A DNA stretch of 64,000 nt from Nitrospira sp. Its GTDB lineage: Bacteria; Nitrospirota; Nitrospiria; Nitrospirales; Nitrospiraceae. The stretch's first letter is position 1; the number at the start of each line of letters is the position of its first letter. The notes beneath the pieces were generated by a model. It worked only from the letters and a program-made list of their open reading frames with translations. It ran no database searches and had not been told where the DNA came from. The stretch lies in assembly GCA_024998565.1 (NCBI GenBank), contig JACOEM010000016.1:1-64000 (forward strand). The letters run 5' to 3'. Position numbers and translations under genes: made by a program. Of this stretch, positions 1-8,733 are shown piece by piece.

Positions 1-58
1 TGCATGTATTAGGCGCGCCGCCAGCGTTCGTTCTGAGCCAGGATCAAACTCTCATAAA
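1..58 (-). rRNA. rrs: 16S ribosomal RNA, 5' end (partial)
   Basis: Read on the minus strand, 52 down to 41 gives the universal bacterial 16S start motif AGAGTTTGATCC, followed by the conserved helix sequence with GGCTCAG and AACGAACGCTGGCGGC. The mature 5' end is placed near 58 by analogy with E. coli, which has about eight nucleotides before that motif. The rest of the gene lies beyond the left edge. It is transcribed leftwards from the promoter at 190-218. Confidence 0.95.
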
Positions 59-132
59 GGTTCTACTTGAATTGGACCTGAGGGCCACCTCTTCAATACA
101 CCTTACCTTACTCATTTCTCGCTCTATTCAGT

Positions 133-143
133 TGTCAAAGAAC
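133..143 (-). promoter_or_regulatory. rrn leader boxA-like antitermination site
   Basis: On the minus strand this reads GTTCTTTGACA, similar to the boxA element (TGCTCTTTAACA) that loads Nus factors on rRNA transcripts. It sits between the rrn promoter and the 16S 5' end, where boxA is expected. NusB, a boxA-binding protein, is encoded at 53656-54129. The match is partial, so this is a positional and sequence-similarity call. Confidence 0.5.
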
Positions 144-189
144 CGTTTCGCGCTTCGGAACGTTTTGTCGTCCCCCACGCGAGCCGCGC

Positions 190-218
190 ACTTTACTATG
201 CGCGCCTGACCTTGTCAA
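190..218 (-). promoter_or_regulatory. Promoter of the rRNA operon
   Basis: On the minus strand a perfect -35 TTGACA (213-218) is followed after exactly 17 bases by TAAAGT (190-195) as the -10. It lies about 130 bases upstream of the 16S 5' end with no gene between. The stretch downstream of the -10 is GC-rich, as in many stringently controlled rRNA promoters. Confidence 0.65.
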
Positions 219-380
219 GAGGGCCAGGATTTATTTTTTTGATCTGGGGTTCCTGAGAATCCGTCGCAGGTCTTACAACCGCATCGGCCACTAGGCTGGA
301 TCAAACGTGCATCCTTATACCAATCTGGGTTTCTGGAGTCAAGCCTTGAAAAGATCTTTTTATTGTCGCAGAGTATTTCT

Positions 381-1409
381 ATGGAAAATTGGCTTTCCCT
401 GAAGCGACGGAATCTCTTAAAACTCACTGGAATCGCGGCCGTCGCTGGCATCACCGGCGGTTGCGATGCGATCGGATCTTTATTCGGTCGCATGTTCGCC
501 ATGCCCCCGCGCGAGACAAATTACTTCACAGAAAACAAAAAATTCTACGTGGTGAACTACTCAGATTCGCCTTTTAACGTCTCTCGCGAGCTTCGGCAGG
601 ACGAATGGCGGCTCTCAGTGAAGGGAGAAGTGAAGAAGCCCCTGTCTCTTGGCTGGCGAGAGCTATTAAACCGCAATAACTTCGAGCAGATCTCTACGCT
701 CATGTGCATCGATACATTACCTGGAGGCGATAGCCTCGGGAACGCACGCTGGAGAGGGATTTCTCTCAAGAAACTTCTACAGGAGGCGGAAATTGATGAA
801 GAAACCACGCGCGACATTGTGTTCAGGGGAGCGGATGCCTACGACGATAGCATTCCGCTGACACGCGCCATGCAGGACGATGTGATGCTTGCGTTCCTGA
901 TGAACGGCGAGAAATTGCCGAAGGAACATGGCTTTCCGTTGCGCCTGCTCGTCCCGGGTCTCTACGGCATCAAAAACGTGAAATGGATTGTGGAAATCGA
1001 AGCCTACGCTGGGGACTATCGCGGTTATTGGCAGCGGAAGGGGTGGACTGATGATGCCACCATCAAGACATTTTCACGCATTGACTCCCCCGGGCACTAT
1101 CAGACACTACGTGGTCCTGAACAGCGGTTCCGCGGGATCGCATTCGGCGGTCCGAACTCAATCAGCAGAGTGGAAATCAGCTTGGATGCTACGAGAACGT
1201 GGGATTCTTGCGAGATTGAAACACCGATGTCGCCCTATTCATGGGTGATCTGGAATTACACCTGGCGGCCGCAGAAACGCGGCAAATACCAGGTCGCCGT
1301 GCGCGCTATCGATAGTAAAGGGCAGCCTCAGATCGCCGAACTTATTCGACCGCAGCCGGCCGGGTCGAGTGGACTGCATACGATTATTGCGGACGTGGAG
1401 AGCCTCTAA
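381..1409 (+). CDS. Tat-exported sulfite-oxidase-type molybdopterin oxidoreductase
   Basis: Probable periplasmic molybdenum-cofactor enzyme of the sulfite oxidase / MsrP (YedY) fold, 342 residues. The N-terminus has a twin-arginine signal (KRRNLLKLTG) and then a lipobox-like AGITGGC, suggesting a Tat-exported, possibly lipid-anchored protein. The core holds the Mo-ligating Cys in LMCIDTLPGGDSLGN, then the family motif WRGISLKKLL and PGLYGIKNVKWI, and a C-terminal Ig-like dimerisation part with VEISLDATRTW. The ATG at 381 is preferred over TTG at 363 because it puts the RR motif near residue 9. It stands alone beside the rrn promoter; the next gene converges on it. Substrate is not readable from sequence: sulfite, or a protein methionine sulfoxide, are the family precedents. 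Confidence 0.8.
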   Translation: MENWLSLKRRNLLKLTGIAAVAGITGGCDAIGSLFGRMFAMPPRETNYFTENKKFYVVNYSDSPFNVSRELRQDEWRLSVKGEVKKPLSLGWRELLNRNNFEQISTLMCIDTLPGGDSLGNARWRGISLKKLLQEAEIDEETTRDIVFRGADAYDDSIPLTRAMQDDVMLAFLMNGEKLPKEHGFPLRLLVPGLYGIKNVKWIVEIEAYAGDYRGYWQRKGWTDDATIKTFSRIDSPGHYQTLRGPEQRFRGIAFGGPNSISRVEISLDATRTWDSCEIETPMSPYSWVIWNYTWRPQKRGKYQVAVRAIDSKGQPQIAELIRPQPAGSSGLHTIIADVESL

Positions 1410-1475
1410 CCGAGCAGTCGTTTAAGTACGTATTTCTACATTCACACCCACGTCCAATTTCCGACATCGGCAATC

Positions 1476-2573
1476 TTACCGCGCAAACGACAATCCAAGA
1501 CCAGAGCGGCCGTAAAAGACGGTATCCACAAGACAGCCGCCTCTGCCGAACATAAGCGGCGGCTCACACAGATCATATTCAAGTAAATATGTCCCCACTG
1601 CCCCCTCCTGCGCGATCACGATGTCGCGATACCTGTCGGCCACAGCCAGCGCCACTCTGGTCAGGATGCTTGTCTCCCCTACTTGCGCGCCCACAACGAT
1701 CGGAACACCTGCCGCCTTCTCGTGCGCGGCGACCGCGCACGATCTGAGCAGACCGCCCATCTTGGATACACGAATATTTACAATCCACAAGGAAGGCTCG
1801 CCTTCGATTAACGGAAACTGACCCACTTTCACAAAACTCTCGTCCAGAATAATCGGCACGCCACAGTGCCGGGAGAGTGCCCGACACCCCTCGTAATCGC
1901 CCACCTGCAACGGCTCTTCCAGTGCGGTAAACGAGCCATGTAAGCTCTGAATATACTCGCAGGCCTCATCCACGCGGTGCCAGCGATTGTTGGCATCGAG
2001 CCGCACGCGAAGGCCCGGTGGACCCGCAGCGGTGAGCGCCGCTACACGCTCACGATCGGCCTGCAGATCGCCCATGACCTTCAGCTTGAAATCGATAAAC
2101 CCTGCGGCAAGATACCGTCGCAGCTGTTTTTCGAACGAGGAGAACTTCTCCCCGCCTAGTACCGCCGAGTACTGAAATGGCCCGGACAACGGCCTGCCGC
2201 CAAGCACCACTTCGATCGGCTAGCCCAGCTCTTTTCCCAATAGATCCAGACAGGCCGTTTCAACGGCGCACCAGGCTGCCGGATTGCGATCGATCAGATC
2301 TACATGCTCGGTTCCCCACGCCTGCAGATCATCCATCGATGCACATGTCATCCATTCGGCCCGGTGGCTGCGGAAAAACTCCTGGGCGCCAGTCACGGTT
2401 TCTCCGGTTACGTAATGCCGAGGACACCCTTCTCCCATCCCGACCAACCCACGAGCCGACTCGGCGTGAACCAGCACCGCCTCGGTCTTGGCCCGCGTAG
2501 CCGAAGCATGCGTAAAGGCCTGCCGGAAGGGGATCTCCAAGGATGTCATGGTCAAACCATGCAAGCGCATCAC
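1476..2573 (-). pseudogene. Dipeptide epimerase (enolase superfamily), interrupted by in-frame TAG
   Basis: Two same-frame ORFs (2573-2220 and 2210-1476) are separated only by an amber codon at 2220-2222. Together they make a full-length, about 365-residue muconate-cycloisomerase-type protein. The first part carries the capping domain (EIPFRQAFTHASATR); the second carries the barrel with the DFKLKV catalytic-lysine motif, metal ligands in RLDANN, ALEEPL and ILDESF, and the second lysine in RVSKMGG. That order is typical of L-Ala-D/L-Glu and related dipeptide epimerases. The TAG falls in KELG*PIEVVLGG, where CAG (Gln) would need one base change. The start overlaps the GH3 stop (TGATG) after GGGGAGG, so the two were translationally coupled. 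It is either a nonsense pseudogene or a sequencing error; a GTG at 2210 could restart a fragment lacking the capping domain. Confidence 0.75.
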
Positions 2574-4218
2574 GTCATCACCTCCCCATGCCGCTCGAAA
2601 TCAAACGTGCATTCATGGAAATATTGGAGGCGAATGAGCTTGAACTGCGCCTCACGCTGCCCCTGGCTGACGCAATGTTGTCGATAGGCATCGCCGGTGC
2701 CGCAACGTAACCGGAGGACACGGATCGGCTGCAGTCGCCCGCTGGCCCGCTTGGCTTTGCATTCGATGTTCATCGACGAGAGCGTTCCTCCAGCAGCGTT
2801 CCCAGGTCCAGCGTTGACGAGATATGCTCCACGCACAGGGTGCGGCGAGAATGCTCGACATCAGCCAGCATGACAAAAAATTCCGAGCTCAACCCGCGCG
2901 CGCTCAGAACCTCCTCCACGGCCTCGGAGACCTGATGCTCATAGAGCTTTTCCCCCGTGATATTCGTCACACCTTTTCCTTTTTGGAGAAAGCGGATCGT
3001 GGGCGTGCGGTTGAAATGCCCGGTCACTTCGATGAGATCGTTCATCGCATACCGGTACAAACCATTCCTGGTCGTCACAATCACCGCATATTTCCGGCCC
3101 GCCTCCAGCTGGTGAAGCAGGACCGGTTCAGCCCCCGCCCTGTCTTCCCCTCCCTCCACAAACTCAAAAAAGTTCTCGTCCAGAGTCGGGACACAAGAAT
3201 TATTGAGCACATCCACATTCACCGTCCCCAAACATTCACTCGAGAAATAGCCCATTTCAATGATCCTGGCCTGCTGCGGCAACAGCGACCGTAATGTGGA
3301 TATCAGCACCGCACAATTTCCACCCATCCACGTCACCACCGCCTGCAGGTTCGGCCAAAGCGCCGCATAGTCCAGCGATTCCTCCTGTCCGATGAATGCA
3401 CGCAGCTGCGACAATCTCACGGGGCTGACTGCAATCTTCCCCGATGACGGCGGACCGACCCTTCGCGATTCACCGGACAAGGCATCCAGCAAAAGGGAGT
3501 ACTCCGTACGAATCACCTCCAACACTTTCAAAATCGTGGATGGATTCGGAGTGGCCAGCACTGAAAGAGAGGGATCCGCCAGCGCTCGGACTGCGATAGT
3601 GAGATAGCGCTGCCGGTAATCCGACGCTGTAGATTCACCGCCCCGGAATAGACTTTTCCTTCGGATGGCGGCCGGCAAACAATCGAACATCAAGCCCGAC
3701 ATCGATCCGAACGGAGTGCCGTCAGGCAAGTGGCCCTCGATGGTTTGCCCGCTGATCACCAGCACGCGACCTTGGTAGATCGCCGGCACTCCCTGCCATT
3801 GCGCATAGGCACACAGGCCCTGATAACGGCGTATCGCTTCGACCGTTTGCGGGAGGATCGGGATGTTCTTCGGCACTCCCGTCGTCCCGCTAGTTTGCGC
3901 AAAGAGGATGGGCTGGACGGAGGTAAGAAGCGGCTCCCTGCTCTTTTCCTGCACCTCAATGGCAGGCCGCAGGTCTTCGTACGTACACACCGGCACCTCG
4001 CTGGCAAACTCCTCGTACCTGCGCAAGGACCCGAACCGATGCTTGCGCCCAAAGGCCGTGCCGGCTTGTCGCGCCAGAATATCCCGAAGCACAGCCTGTT
4101 GAGCCAGTTCCGAGCAATGGGTCTGAGCAATGAACGGATTCCAATCTCGATACTTCGCGACGGTCAGTGACAACGACAAGGCAGGATCATGGAGAAATCT
4201 CGACATCCCGGCTTTCAC
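2570..4218 (-). pseudogene. GH3-family acyl-acid amido synthetase, C-terminus frameshifted
   Basis: GH3 enzymes adenylate a carboxylic acid and join it to an amino acid as an amide. The long ORF (4218-2770, 482 codons) shows the adenylate motifs: AQTSGTTGVPKNIPI near residue 110, YFSSECLGTVNVDVL, and YRYAMNDLIEVTGHF. It stops at EERSRR near 2770. The family's C-terminal segment (NIECKAKRASGRL ... GQREAQFKLIRLQY) continues immediately in another frame and ends at 2570. Restoring one base near 2775-2785 joins them as LLEER-LSSMNIE. The segment was therefore lost by a single-base indel. GTG at 4218 overlaps the upstream hydroxylase stop (GTGA); ATG at 4206 is an alternative start. It could be decay or a base-calling error. 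Confidence 0.75.
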
Positions 4219-5090
4219 ACTGTCCGCTTATCCAGACCGGGGATAACTGGCGCAGCCATCTGATCCACAAAACCACGCGGGTACTGCCGATTCACCAAGC
4301 CTAGCGCACCCACCGACCTATCAGCTGGCAGGTAACGGGACCGGAACACAACATCCCAGACAATCAAATGATTCCCGTAATTGTGATTCGACTCCTCCTT
4401 CTGCATGGAATGGTGCCACCGATGCAGTTCCGGTCCACTGACCACATAGTTCAGCCATCCCAGTCGCACGTCCGCATTGGAATGCTGAAAGAACCCGTTC
4501 ACCGCGTACCCCACGAAGTACAGGCTCAACACGTCTTCCCGAACGCCAAGCGCGAGAAACGGCAGCGCATCAAGGCCAAATTGCAGTCCCTTATCGACCG
4601 GATGAAATCGCCCCACATTGAGCGTATAGAGGCGTCGCGGCACATGATGCACCGCGTGGAAGCGCCAGAGAGGCTCCCACTCATGGCTGATGCGATGCAG
4701 CCAGTACCGCGTGCCATCCACGATCAACACCATCAACACGGTCTGCACCGGAACCGGCCAGTCATGCGCCCACCACGAAGCGATGATCCAACCCCGTCGG
4801 TTGAGGACATCGAACATCATGAAGACCGACACCGCCGCCAAGGCCTTCGGCAAAATGACGTGCACGAGTGCCAGAAACGTCGAATCCAGAACGACCTCTA
4901 CCCGCGATGGCCGCCAGTCGGATCGATAGGGCAACGTAGCCTCGAACGCCATGATCAGCAAGGTCCCGAGCGTGACCGGCACATACGTCGCCACCAGCAC
5001 ACCCGCCCCTAGCTCAAACAGCACCAGATTGCCGGTTACGCAGGCCATCAGGATTGCGGGATAGGCCCCGTATCGAAGCAGACCGATCAC
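4215..5090 (-). CDS. Sterol desaturase / fatty acid hydroxylase superfamily protein
   Basis: Integral-membrane di-iron hydroxylase or desaturase of about 291 residues. It has four or more hydrophobic segments and the three histidine clusters that bind the iron pair: LHRISHE, FHAVHH and HRWHHS, with a further HSNAD between. The open frame extends upstream to 5558, but that part is a shadow of the preceding membrane gene. The start chosen is GTG at 5090, which overlaps the upstream TGA (GTGA) and follows GGGAGG by seven bases. It is the only undamaged gene of this four-gene operon. It likely hydroxylates or desaturates a lipid-like precursor acted on by the GH3 enzyme next to it; the substrate is unknown. 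Confidence 0.75.
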   Translation of the reverse strand: MIGLLRYGAYPAILMACVTGNLVLFELGAGVLVATYVPVTLGTLLIMAFEATLPYRSDWRPSRVEVVLDSTFLALVHVILPKALAAVSVFMMFDVLNRRGWIIASWWAHDWPVPVQTVLMVLIVDGTRYWLHRISHEWEPLWRFHAVHHVPRRLYTLNVGRFHPVDKGLQFGLDALPFLALGVREDVLSLYFVGYAVNGFFQHSNADVRLGWLNYVVSGPELHRWHHSMQKEESNHNYGNHLIVWDVVFRSRYLPADRSVGALGLVNRQYPRGFVDQMAAPVIPGLDKRTV

Positions 5091-5558
5091 GCCGCACCTC
5101 CCGGGACCGGTGCGATCGAACAGGCTCCTCTTGCCGTATGAAAGGAACCACTGACGAGCAGAAAACAAGCCAGCGCCAGATGAAATAACGTCGGCACAAT
5201 AGCGCCGAACCAAAAGTGATCCGGAGCCACGGTGATCCCGATCAACAGCCGCAGCCCCATGACGATGAAATAGATCCAACCAACGATCAGAAGGAGCCGC
5301 CCCTTCTTGCCTGAAGGGACCACGGTCCAGGACAGAAAACTCCACACCACACGGCTGCAAGCGGCAAGAATAATCAATTGGAACAACACGAGCACTGGAT
5401 ACGGAAGCGCTCCGCTCTGCCAGATCTCGAAAGGTGGCAGCACGGTCACCGGCGAAAACGCTTGAATCAGCTGTGCCGCCACACGGAAGAAGAACAGGAT
5501 GAGCAGCCCAAGCAGCAGCCAGCCATAGGGTTGGAAATTCGCCGGCCTGACGAGGCAT
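5087..5558 (-). pseudogene. Multi-pass membrane protein, probable N-terminal frameshift
   Basis: The frame ending at 5087 encodes about four hydrophobic helices (for example LVLFQLIILAACSRVVW, LLLIVGWIYFIVMGLRLLI and LFHLALACFLLVSG) but has no good start. Its first helix (GWLLLGLLILFFFR) lies upstream of the only start codon, GTG at 5482. A well-placed GGGAG ribosome site precedes ATG 5558 in a different frame, encoding MPRQAGEFPTLWL. Removing one G near 5519 fuses both into a continuous N-terminus ending in PTLWLLLLGLLILFFF. I infer a one-base insertion. The family is not recognised. It is first in the operon and overlaps the hydroxylase start by four bases. An upstream TTGTCT/TAGAAT pair near 5600-5580 could be the promoter. 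Confidence 0.5.
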
Positions 5559-5768
5559 CAGCCATAGCTCCCTTATTCTATGTCGCCTCCGAGAGCAGAC
5601 AAGAAAAAAGAGATTCTTTAGGCGTTCAGTGCGGGAATTCGGATGAGAAGGTAAGCGTTTGAACTTATGAGAGGAACAGTCAGGTTCATGAGACAGAAGC
5701 GAGAGAGGAAGTATTCTCAGGTGTTCACGTCAAAGGAACAGACCGTAGCGTGCCTGAATTCACCGGCG

Positions 5769-6311
5769 CTACCGACCGGCGTCGACGCGGGCATTGGCAA
5801 AGGTGCTCGCGAAGAGTTCCACCATCGCACGCACCCCTTTTCGGACGGCCTCGGAGACTTCGTCCCTCGGCCCGTACCCGAGAATCGCTTGATTCCACAG
5901 GCTTCCAGGCGTTTTTTGTGCAGTATAGGATCCCGCATTACAGTCCACATGATAGGCGGCTATGTATTGTTCGCCGACGGTCCAGACCTCACAGGTAAAA
6001 AATCCAAGCTGATTGAGCCGCTCGGGAGCGTCGGACGAAGGACCGCTCGACGATTCGAGCGCAATCCCCGGCACCTTATTGAGCAGCGTTGCCCTCGTCA
6101 CATCGGTCAACTCAGCCCCGTTGATGCCAAGCTTCTCAGCCGTCCCCTGGGTCTGCACTTCGACCGCCACGAACTTTTTAATATGTCGCATATCGGACAA
6201 TGGCACGGACTCCGGATTGGCACCCAGCGCAGATACGGTCGGCAGAAGACCGATCCCACACAACACCAGCAACAAGGACACCCTGCCTACGGCGATTGTC
6301 TGTGACCTCAT
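5769..6311 (-). CDS. Hypothetical exported protein
   Basis: 180 residues with a clear signal peptide: MRSQTIAVGRVS, a hydrophobic stretch LLLVLCGIGLLPTV, and a likely cut after SALGA. The mature part has no catalytic motif I recognise. It has two cysteines (FFTCEVW and VDCNAG) that could form a disulfide after export. ATG 6311 is chosen over the upstream ATG at 6353 because AGGGGAG sits just ahead of it and the signal peptide begins there. The downstream end faces the decayed GH3 operon. Function unknown; envelope location is the only supported inference. Confidence 0.55.
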   Translation of the reverse strand: MRSQTIAVGRVSLLLVLCGIGLLPTVSALGANPESVPLSDMRHIKKFVAVEVQTQGTAEKLGINGAELTDVTRATLLNKVPGIALESSSGPSSDAPERLNQLGFFTCEVWTVGEQYIAAYHVDCNAGSYTAQKTPGSLWNQAILGYGPRDEVSEAVRKGVRAMVELFASTFANARVDAGR

Positions 6312-6490
6312 CCTCACTCCCCTCATTCGACAAAGACGACTCAACAGTTTCACTCCTTCACGTTCTCAGATGACCTCAGCAACCAGACTCGTTCCATGAA
6401 CCTGGGCACGGCTACATGACAACGCTGTCATGCACGCCATCTTAATCCTCTTCAGTTTTTTTTCCAACGCACAGCGTGCACCTACCGTCG

Positions 6491-6952
6491 TTACTCCACT
6501 GCGCGCTCCAGCCATGCTCCCACCGGATCGAGTCTGGCCGCCAACTCTGTTGCCAATCCGTGCCGCACTGCCAAGAGCGCAGAAGCATTGTACGTGAGCC
6601 AGACTCGGCCGGCCTGGTCTTGCCAAGCCAAGGCCTTCATCGGCAAATCGATGGCCACCGTCGGAGCCGCCAACATGAGCGGTGTGCCGCCTTTGGGATT
6701 ACCGAAGATCAGCAACTCCGCAGGCGGCATTTCCAACCCGACCTTCCGCGCCTCGTTCGCATGATTGATGCGAGCAAACAGCAGCAGTCCCTTGTCGGTG
6801 ACGGCCCGCTCGATTCGATCGATCGTTTCAGCAACCGTATAGTGACTACGCTTTGTCACAAGCGTGCCGTCGGCATGAGTCTGGGAAACAAGAATCAGCA
6901 GTCCCAGCAGCACACTACACAGACCGACGATGATCCGGCCACAAGTATTCAT
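6491..6952 (-). CDS. DUF302 family exported protein
   Basis: 153 residues. An N-terminal signal peptide (IIVGLCSVLLGLLILVSQTHA) precedes one DUF302 domain. The hallmark DUF302 segment is present: TVAETIDRIERAVTDKGL early, then MPPAELLIFGNPKGGTPLM and LPMKALAWQDQAGRVWLTYN. DUF302 proteins form small alpha/beta dimers of unknown role, often periplasmic and near metal or redox genes. ATG 6952 has GGAGG eight bases upstream; the in-frame ATG at 6967 would place extra residues ahead of the signal. An 18-base inverted repeat lies immediately upstream (6973-7065) and may affect its expression. Confidence 0.8.
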   Translation of the reverse strand: MNTCGRIIVGLCSVLLGLLILVSQTHADGTLVTKRSHYTVAETIDRIERAVTDKGLLLFARINHANEARKVGLEMPPAELLIFGNPKGGTPLMLAAPTVAIDLPMKALAWQDQAGRVWLTYNASALLAVRHGLATELAARLDPVGAWLERAVE

Positions 6953-6972
6953 GAGAGCGACCTCCATACCTC

Positions 6973-7065
6973 GGACTATTCATGAATGCCTGCTCCGGCG
7001 TTCGAACCTCTCGCCCGGCGGCACTGTTCTCGTTCGGAGTTCTCGCCGGCATTCATGAATAATCC
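6973..7065. repeat. Inverted repeat around a 57-base spacer
   Basis: Arms 6973-6990 and 7048-7065 are complementary at 17 of 18 positions, and each contains the palindrome ATTCATGAAT. The element fills most of the gap between the rluE stop and the DUF302 start. It could fold into a long hairpin, act as two copies of a palindromic operator, or be a small non-autonomous mobile element. No T-tract follows, so a standard terminator is unlikely. Confidence 0.5.
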
Positions 7066-7098
7066 AGGTGAACGCCCTGCCATCAGGCACGCTCTCTC

Positions 7099-7686
7099 TC
7101 AGGAATAACCATAGATCTCAGCCGTCTCTGCCTTGGTAAGATCCCGCCACTGCCCCGGCAGAAGCGCCCCCAAAGTAATCGGGCCGATCGCAACCCTTAC
7201 CAATCGCAAGGTCGGATGGCCCACCGCTGCGGTCATCCGTCGAACCTGGCGATTCATGCCTTCGCGCAGCGTAAGTTCCAGCCATGCGGTGGGCACATGC
7301 TTTCGGAATCGAATGGGCACCGGCCGCTCCGGAATCGGAGGCGCATCCAGCAACAGACGCGCCTGGGCAGGCTTCGTGCGTCTCCCGCCGACCACCACCC
7401 CCTGTTGCAGCCGCTCCACGGCAGCCGCATCGGGAATACGCTCAACCTGCACGAGATAGACTTTGGGAAGATAATGCTCGGGATCGGTAACGCGATGGGC
7501 CAACGCCCCGTCCGAAGTCAGCAACAAGAGACCTTCGCTATCCCGATCCAATCGACCGGCAGCATAGACGCCAGGCACATCGATGTAGTCGCCAAGGGTC
7601 GGACGCCCCTCCGGATCGGTAAAGCAGGGCAGCACATCGTAGGGCTTGTTGAACACCAGCGTGCGGGCAGCGCGGTGAACCGCCAT
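7099..7686 (-). CDS. rluE: 23S rRNA pseudouridine synthase, RluE type
   Basis: 195 residues of the RsuA/RluB/RluE/RluF family without an S4 domain, as in RluE. The catalytic aspartate is in AAGRLDRDSEGLLLLTSDG; KVYLVQVE and the C-terminal REGMNRQVRRMTAAVGHPTLRLVRV are the other family motifs. The E. coli enzyme isomerises a uridine in domain V of 23S rRNA; the exact target here is inferred. The length matches RluE (about 200). A second family member with an S4 domain is encoded at 15827-17089. It stands alone with no operon partner. Confidence 0.88.
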   Translation of the reverse strand: MAVHRAARTLVFNKPYDVLPCFTDPEGRPTLGDYIDVPGVYAAGRLDRDSEGLLLLTSDGALAHRVTDPEHYLPKVYLVQVERIPDAAAVERLQQGVVVGGRRTKPAQARLLLDAPPIPERPVPIRFRKHVPTAWLELTLREGMNRQVRRMTAAVGHPTLRLVRVAIGPITLGALLPGQWRDLTKAETAEIYGYS

Positions 7687-7815
7687 CAGAACGGAACTCC
7701 CCCTATCGCTGCAGTCCTCCTCCTCATCACAGGAGTGGCCAGGCAGGAACGCAACACCATGAGGGGATACCTGGGAGGAATGACCAGTAACGAAGGACGT
7801 ATCGCGACATCGCGA

Positions 7816-8433
7816 CTAATCGAGTCGCCGGAAGCGCGCGGAGTATTCCTCATGGGGAACCGGTGTACTGAAGAAGGCGGATTTACTCTGATTCATGATG
7901 CGGGTTTTGACGAGCAGGCTCCCGTCCCCTTCCAGGGTCAATTCCTGCGAGATATCGGAAATGTTGCGGAGCGGCTCCTCGGCCACACCACCTTCCGAAC
8001 GTGTCCGATGGATCCGGATCTGATTGCGATCGCAGGTCACTCGATCCTCCGGCTGTAGATCCAGTTGATGGGCCGTGATGGCGCCATCGAACCGGTTGAC
8101 CAGTTCCAGGGTGTCCTCATGCACCAATTCCACGCGCACGGCCTCCTGCGCAAGATCCGCAGGCACCGCCACGCCCAGCATGGCATTCAAGGTGAGCTTG
8201 TGGTCCCGATTCCGGTAAAAATTCATCGTGCCGGGGAGAGGTTCTCCCTGAAGCTCATAGGTCCCGCCGATCTTGGGACATTCCGGCCAAGCCAGGCTCG
8301 GCTTCAAGGTCGGAGGGAGCGGCGTTCCCGGTGACTGACAACCGGAGAAGCCGAGAAGCCCCGCCAGCGCCAGAACGATGACACGCGCCCGCGTTGGATC
8401 CTGTCGATACATCTGGCTGGTCATGAAGAGCAT
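7816..8433 (-). CDS. Hypothetical lipoprotein
   Basis: 205 residues. The hydrophobic stretch VIVLALAGLLGFSGC ends in a lipobox with Cys at about residue 32, followed by a proline-rich linker. The remainder is mixed beta-type sequence with two cysteines (WPECPK, VTCDRN). No enzyme motif is visible. In-frame ATGs at 8424 and 8412 are possible alternative starts; none has a clear ribosome site. Likely anchored in the envelope. Function unknown. Confidence 0.6.
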   Translation of the reverse strand: MLFMTSQMYRQDPTRARVIVLALAGLLGFSGCQSPGTPLPPTLKPSLAWPECPKIGGTYELQGEPLPGTMNFYRNRDHKLTLNAMLGVAVPADLAQEAVRVELVHEDTLELVNRFDGAITAHQLDLQPEDRVTCDRNQIRIHRTRSEGGVAEEPLRNISDISQELTLEGDGSLLVKTRIMNQSKSAFFSTPVPHEEYSARFRRLD

Positions 8434-8581
8434 GTGATGAGTCTAGCGAAGCCACGACCAGCCTGTCTAGTCGGATTATGCAGGCAGTCCAGGGCCACCG
8501 ACGTGGTGCGTCACATAGACACAGTCCGACTGCCTTTCCTCACGGAAGCCACAGGCACAGGTCCATCCCCCACAGGCCCCA

Positions 8582-8722
8582 TCAGGCCGAAGGTGCCGGA
8601 AACACAGGTGAGTCCAGCGTGCCAGGGACTCCCCGAGCTTGCTCAACCAGGCCAAATGTGGTTCCATCGAGCAGCCCTTCATACTCCTCATCGATGAAAT
8701 CGCGAACCCGGGTGTAGAACAA
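8582..8722 (-). CDS. Possible small ORF or gene remnant
   Basis: In the otherwise gene-free 8434-8733 stretch, the minus strand encodes a 46-residue frame beginning at TTG 8722. It reads like folded protein (FYTRVRDFIDEEYEGLLDGT). A second frame continues with a Cys-rich stretch (LCFRHLRPDGACGGWTCACG) down to about 8476, which could be the displaced end of the same gene after a frameshift. No family recognised. Weak call, based only on residue composition. Confidence 0.2.
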   Translation of the reverse strand: MFYTRVRDFIDEEYEGLLDGTTFGLVEQARGVPGTLDSPVFPAPSA

Positions 8723-8733
8723 GGAGTCCTGCC

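Noticed and set aside
5091..5558. N-terminal half of the long frame 4215-5558 as part of the hydroxylase
   Set aside because: It is an out-of-frame reading of the membrane gene; the hydroxylase has its own GTG with GGGAGG.
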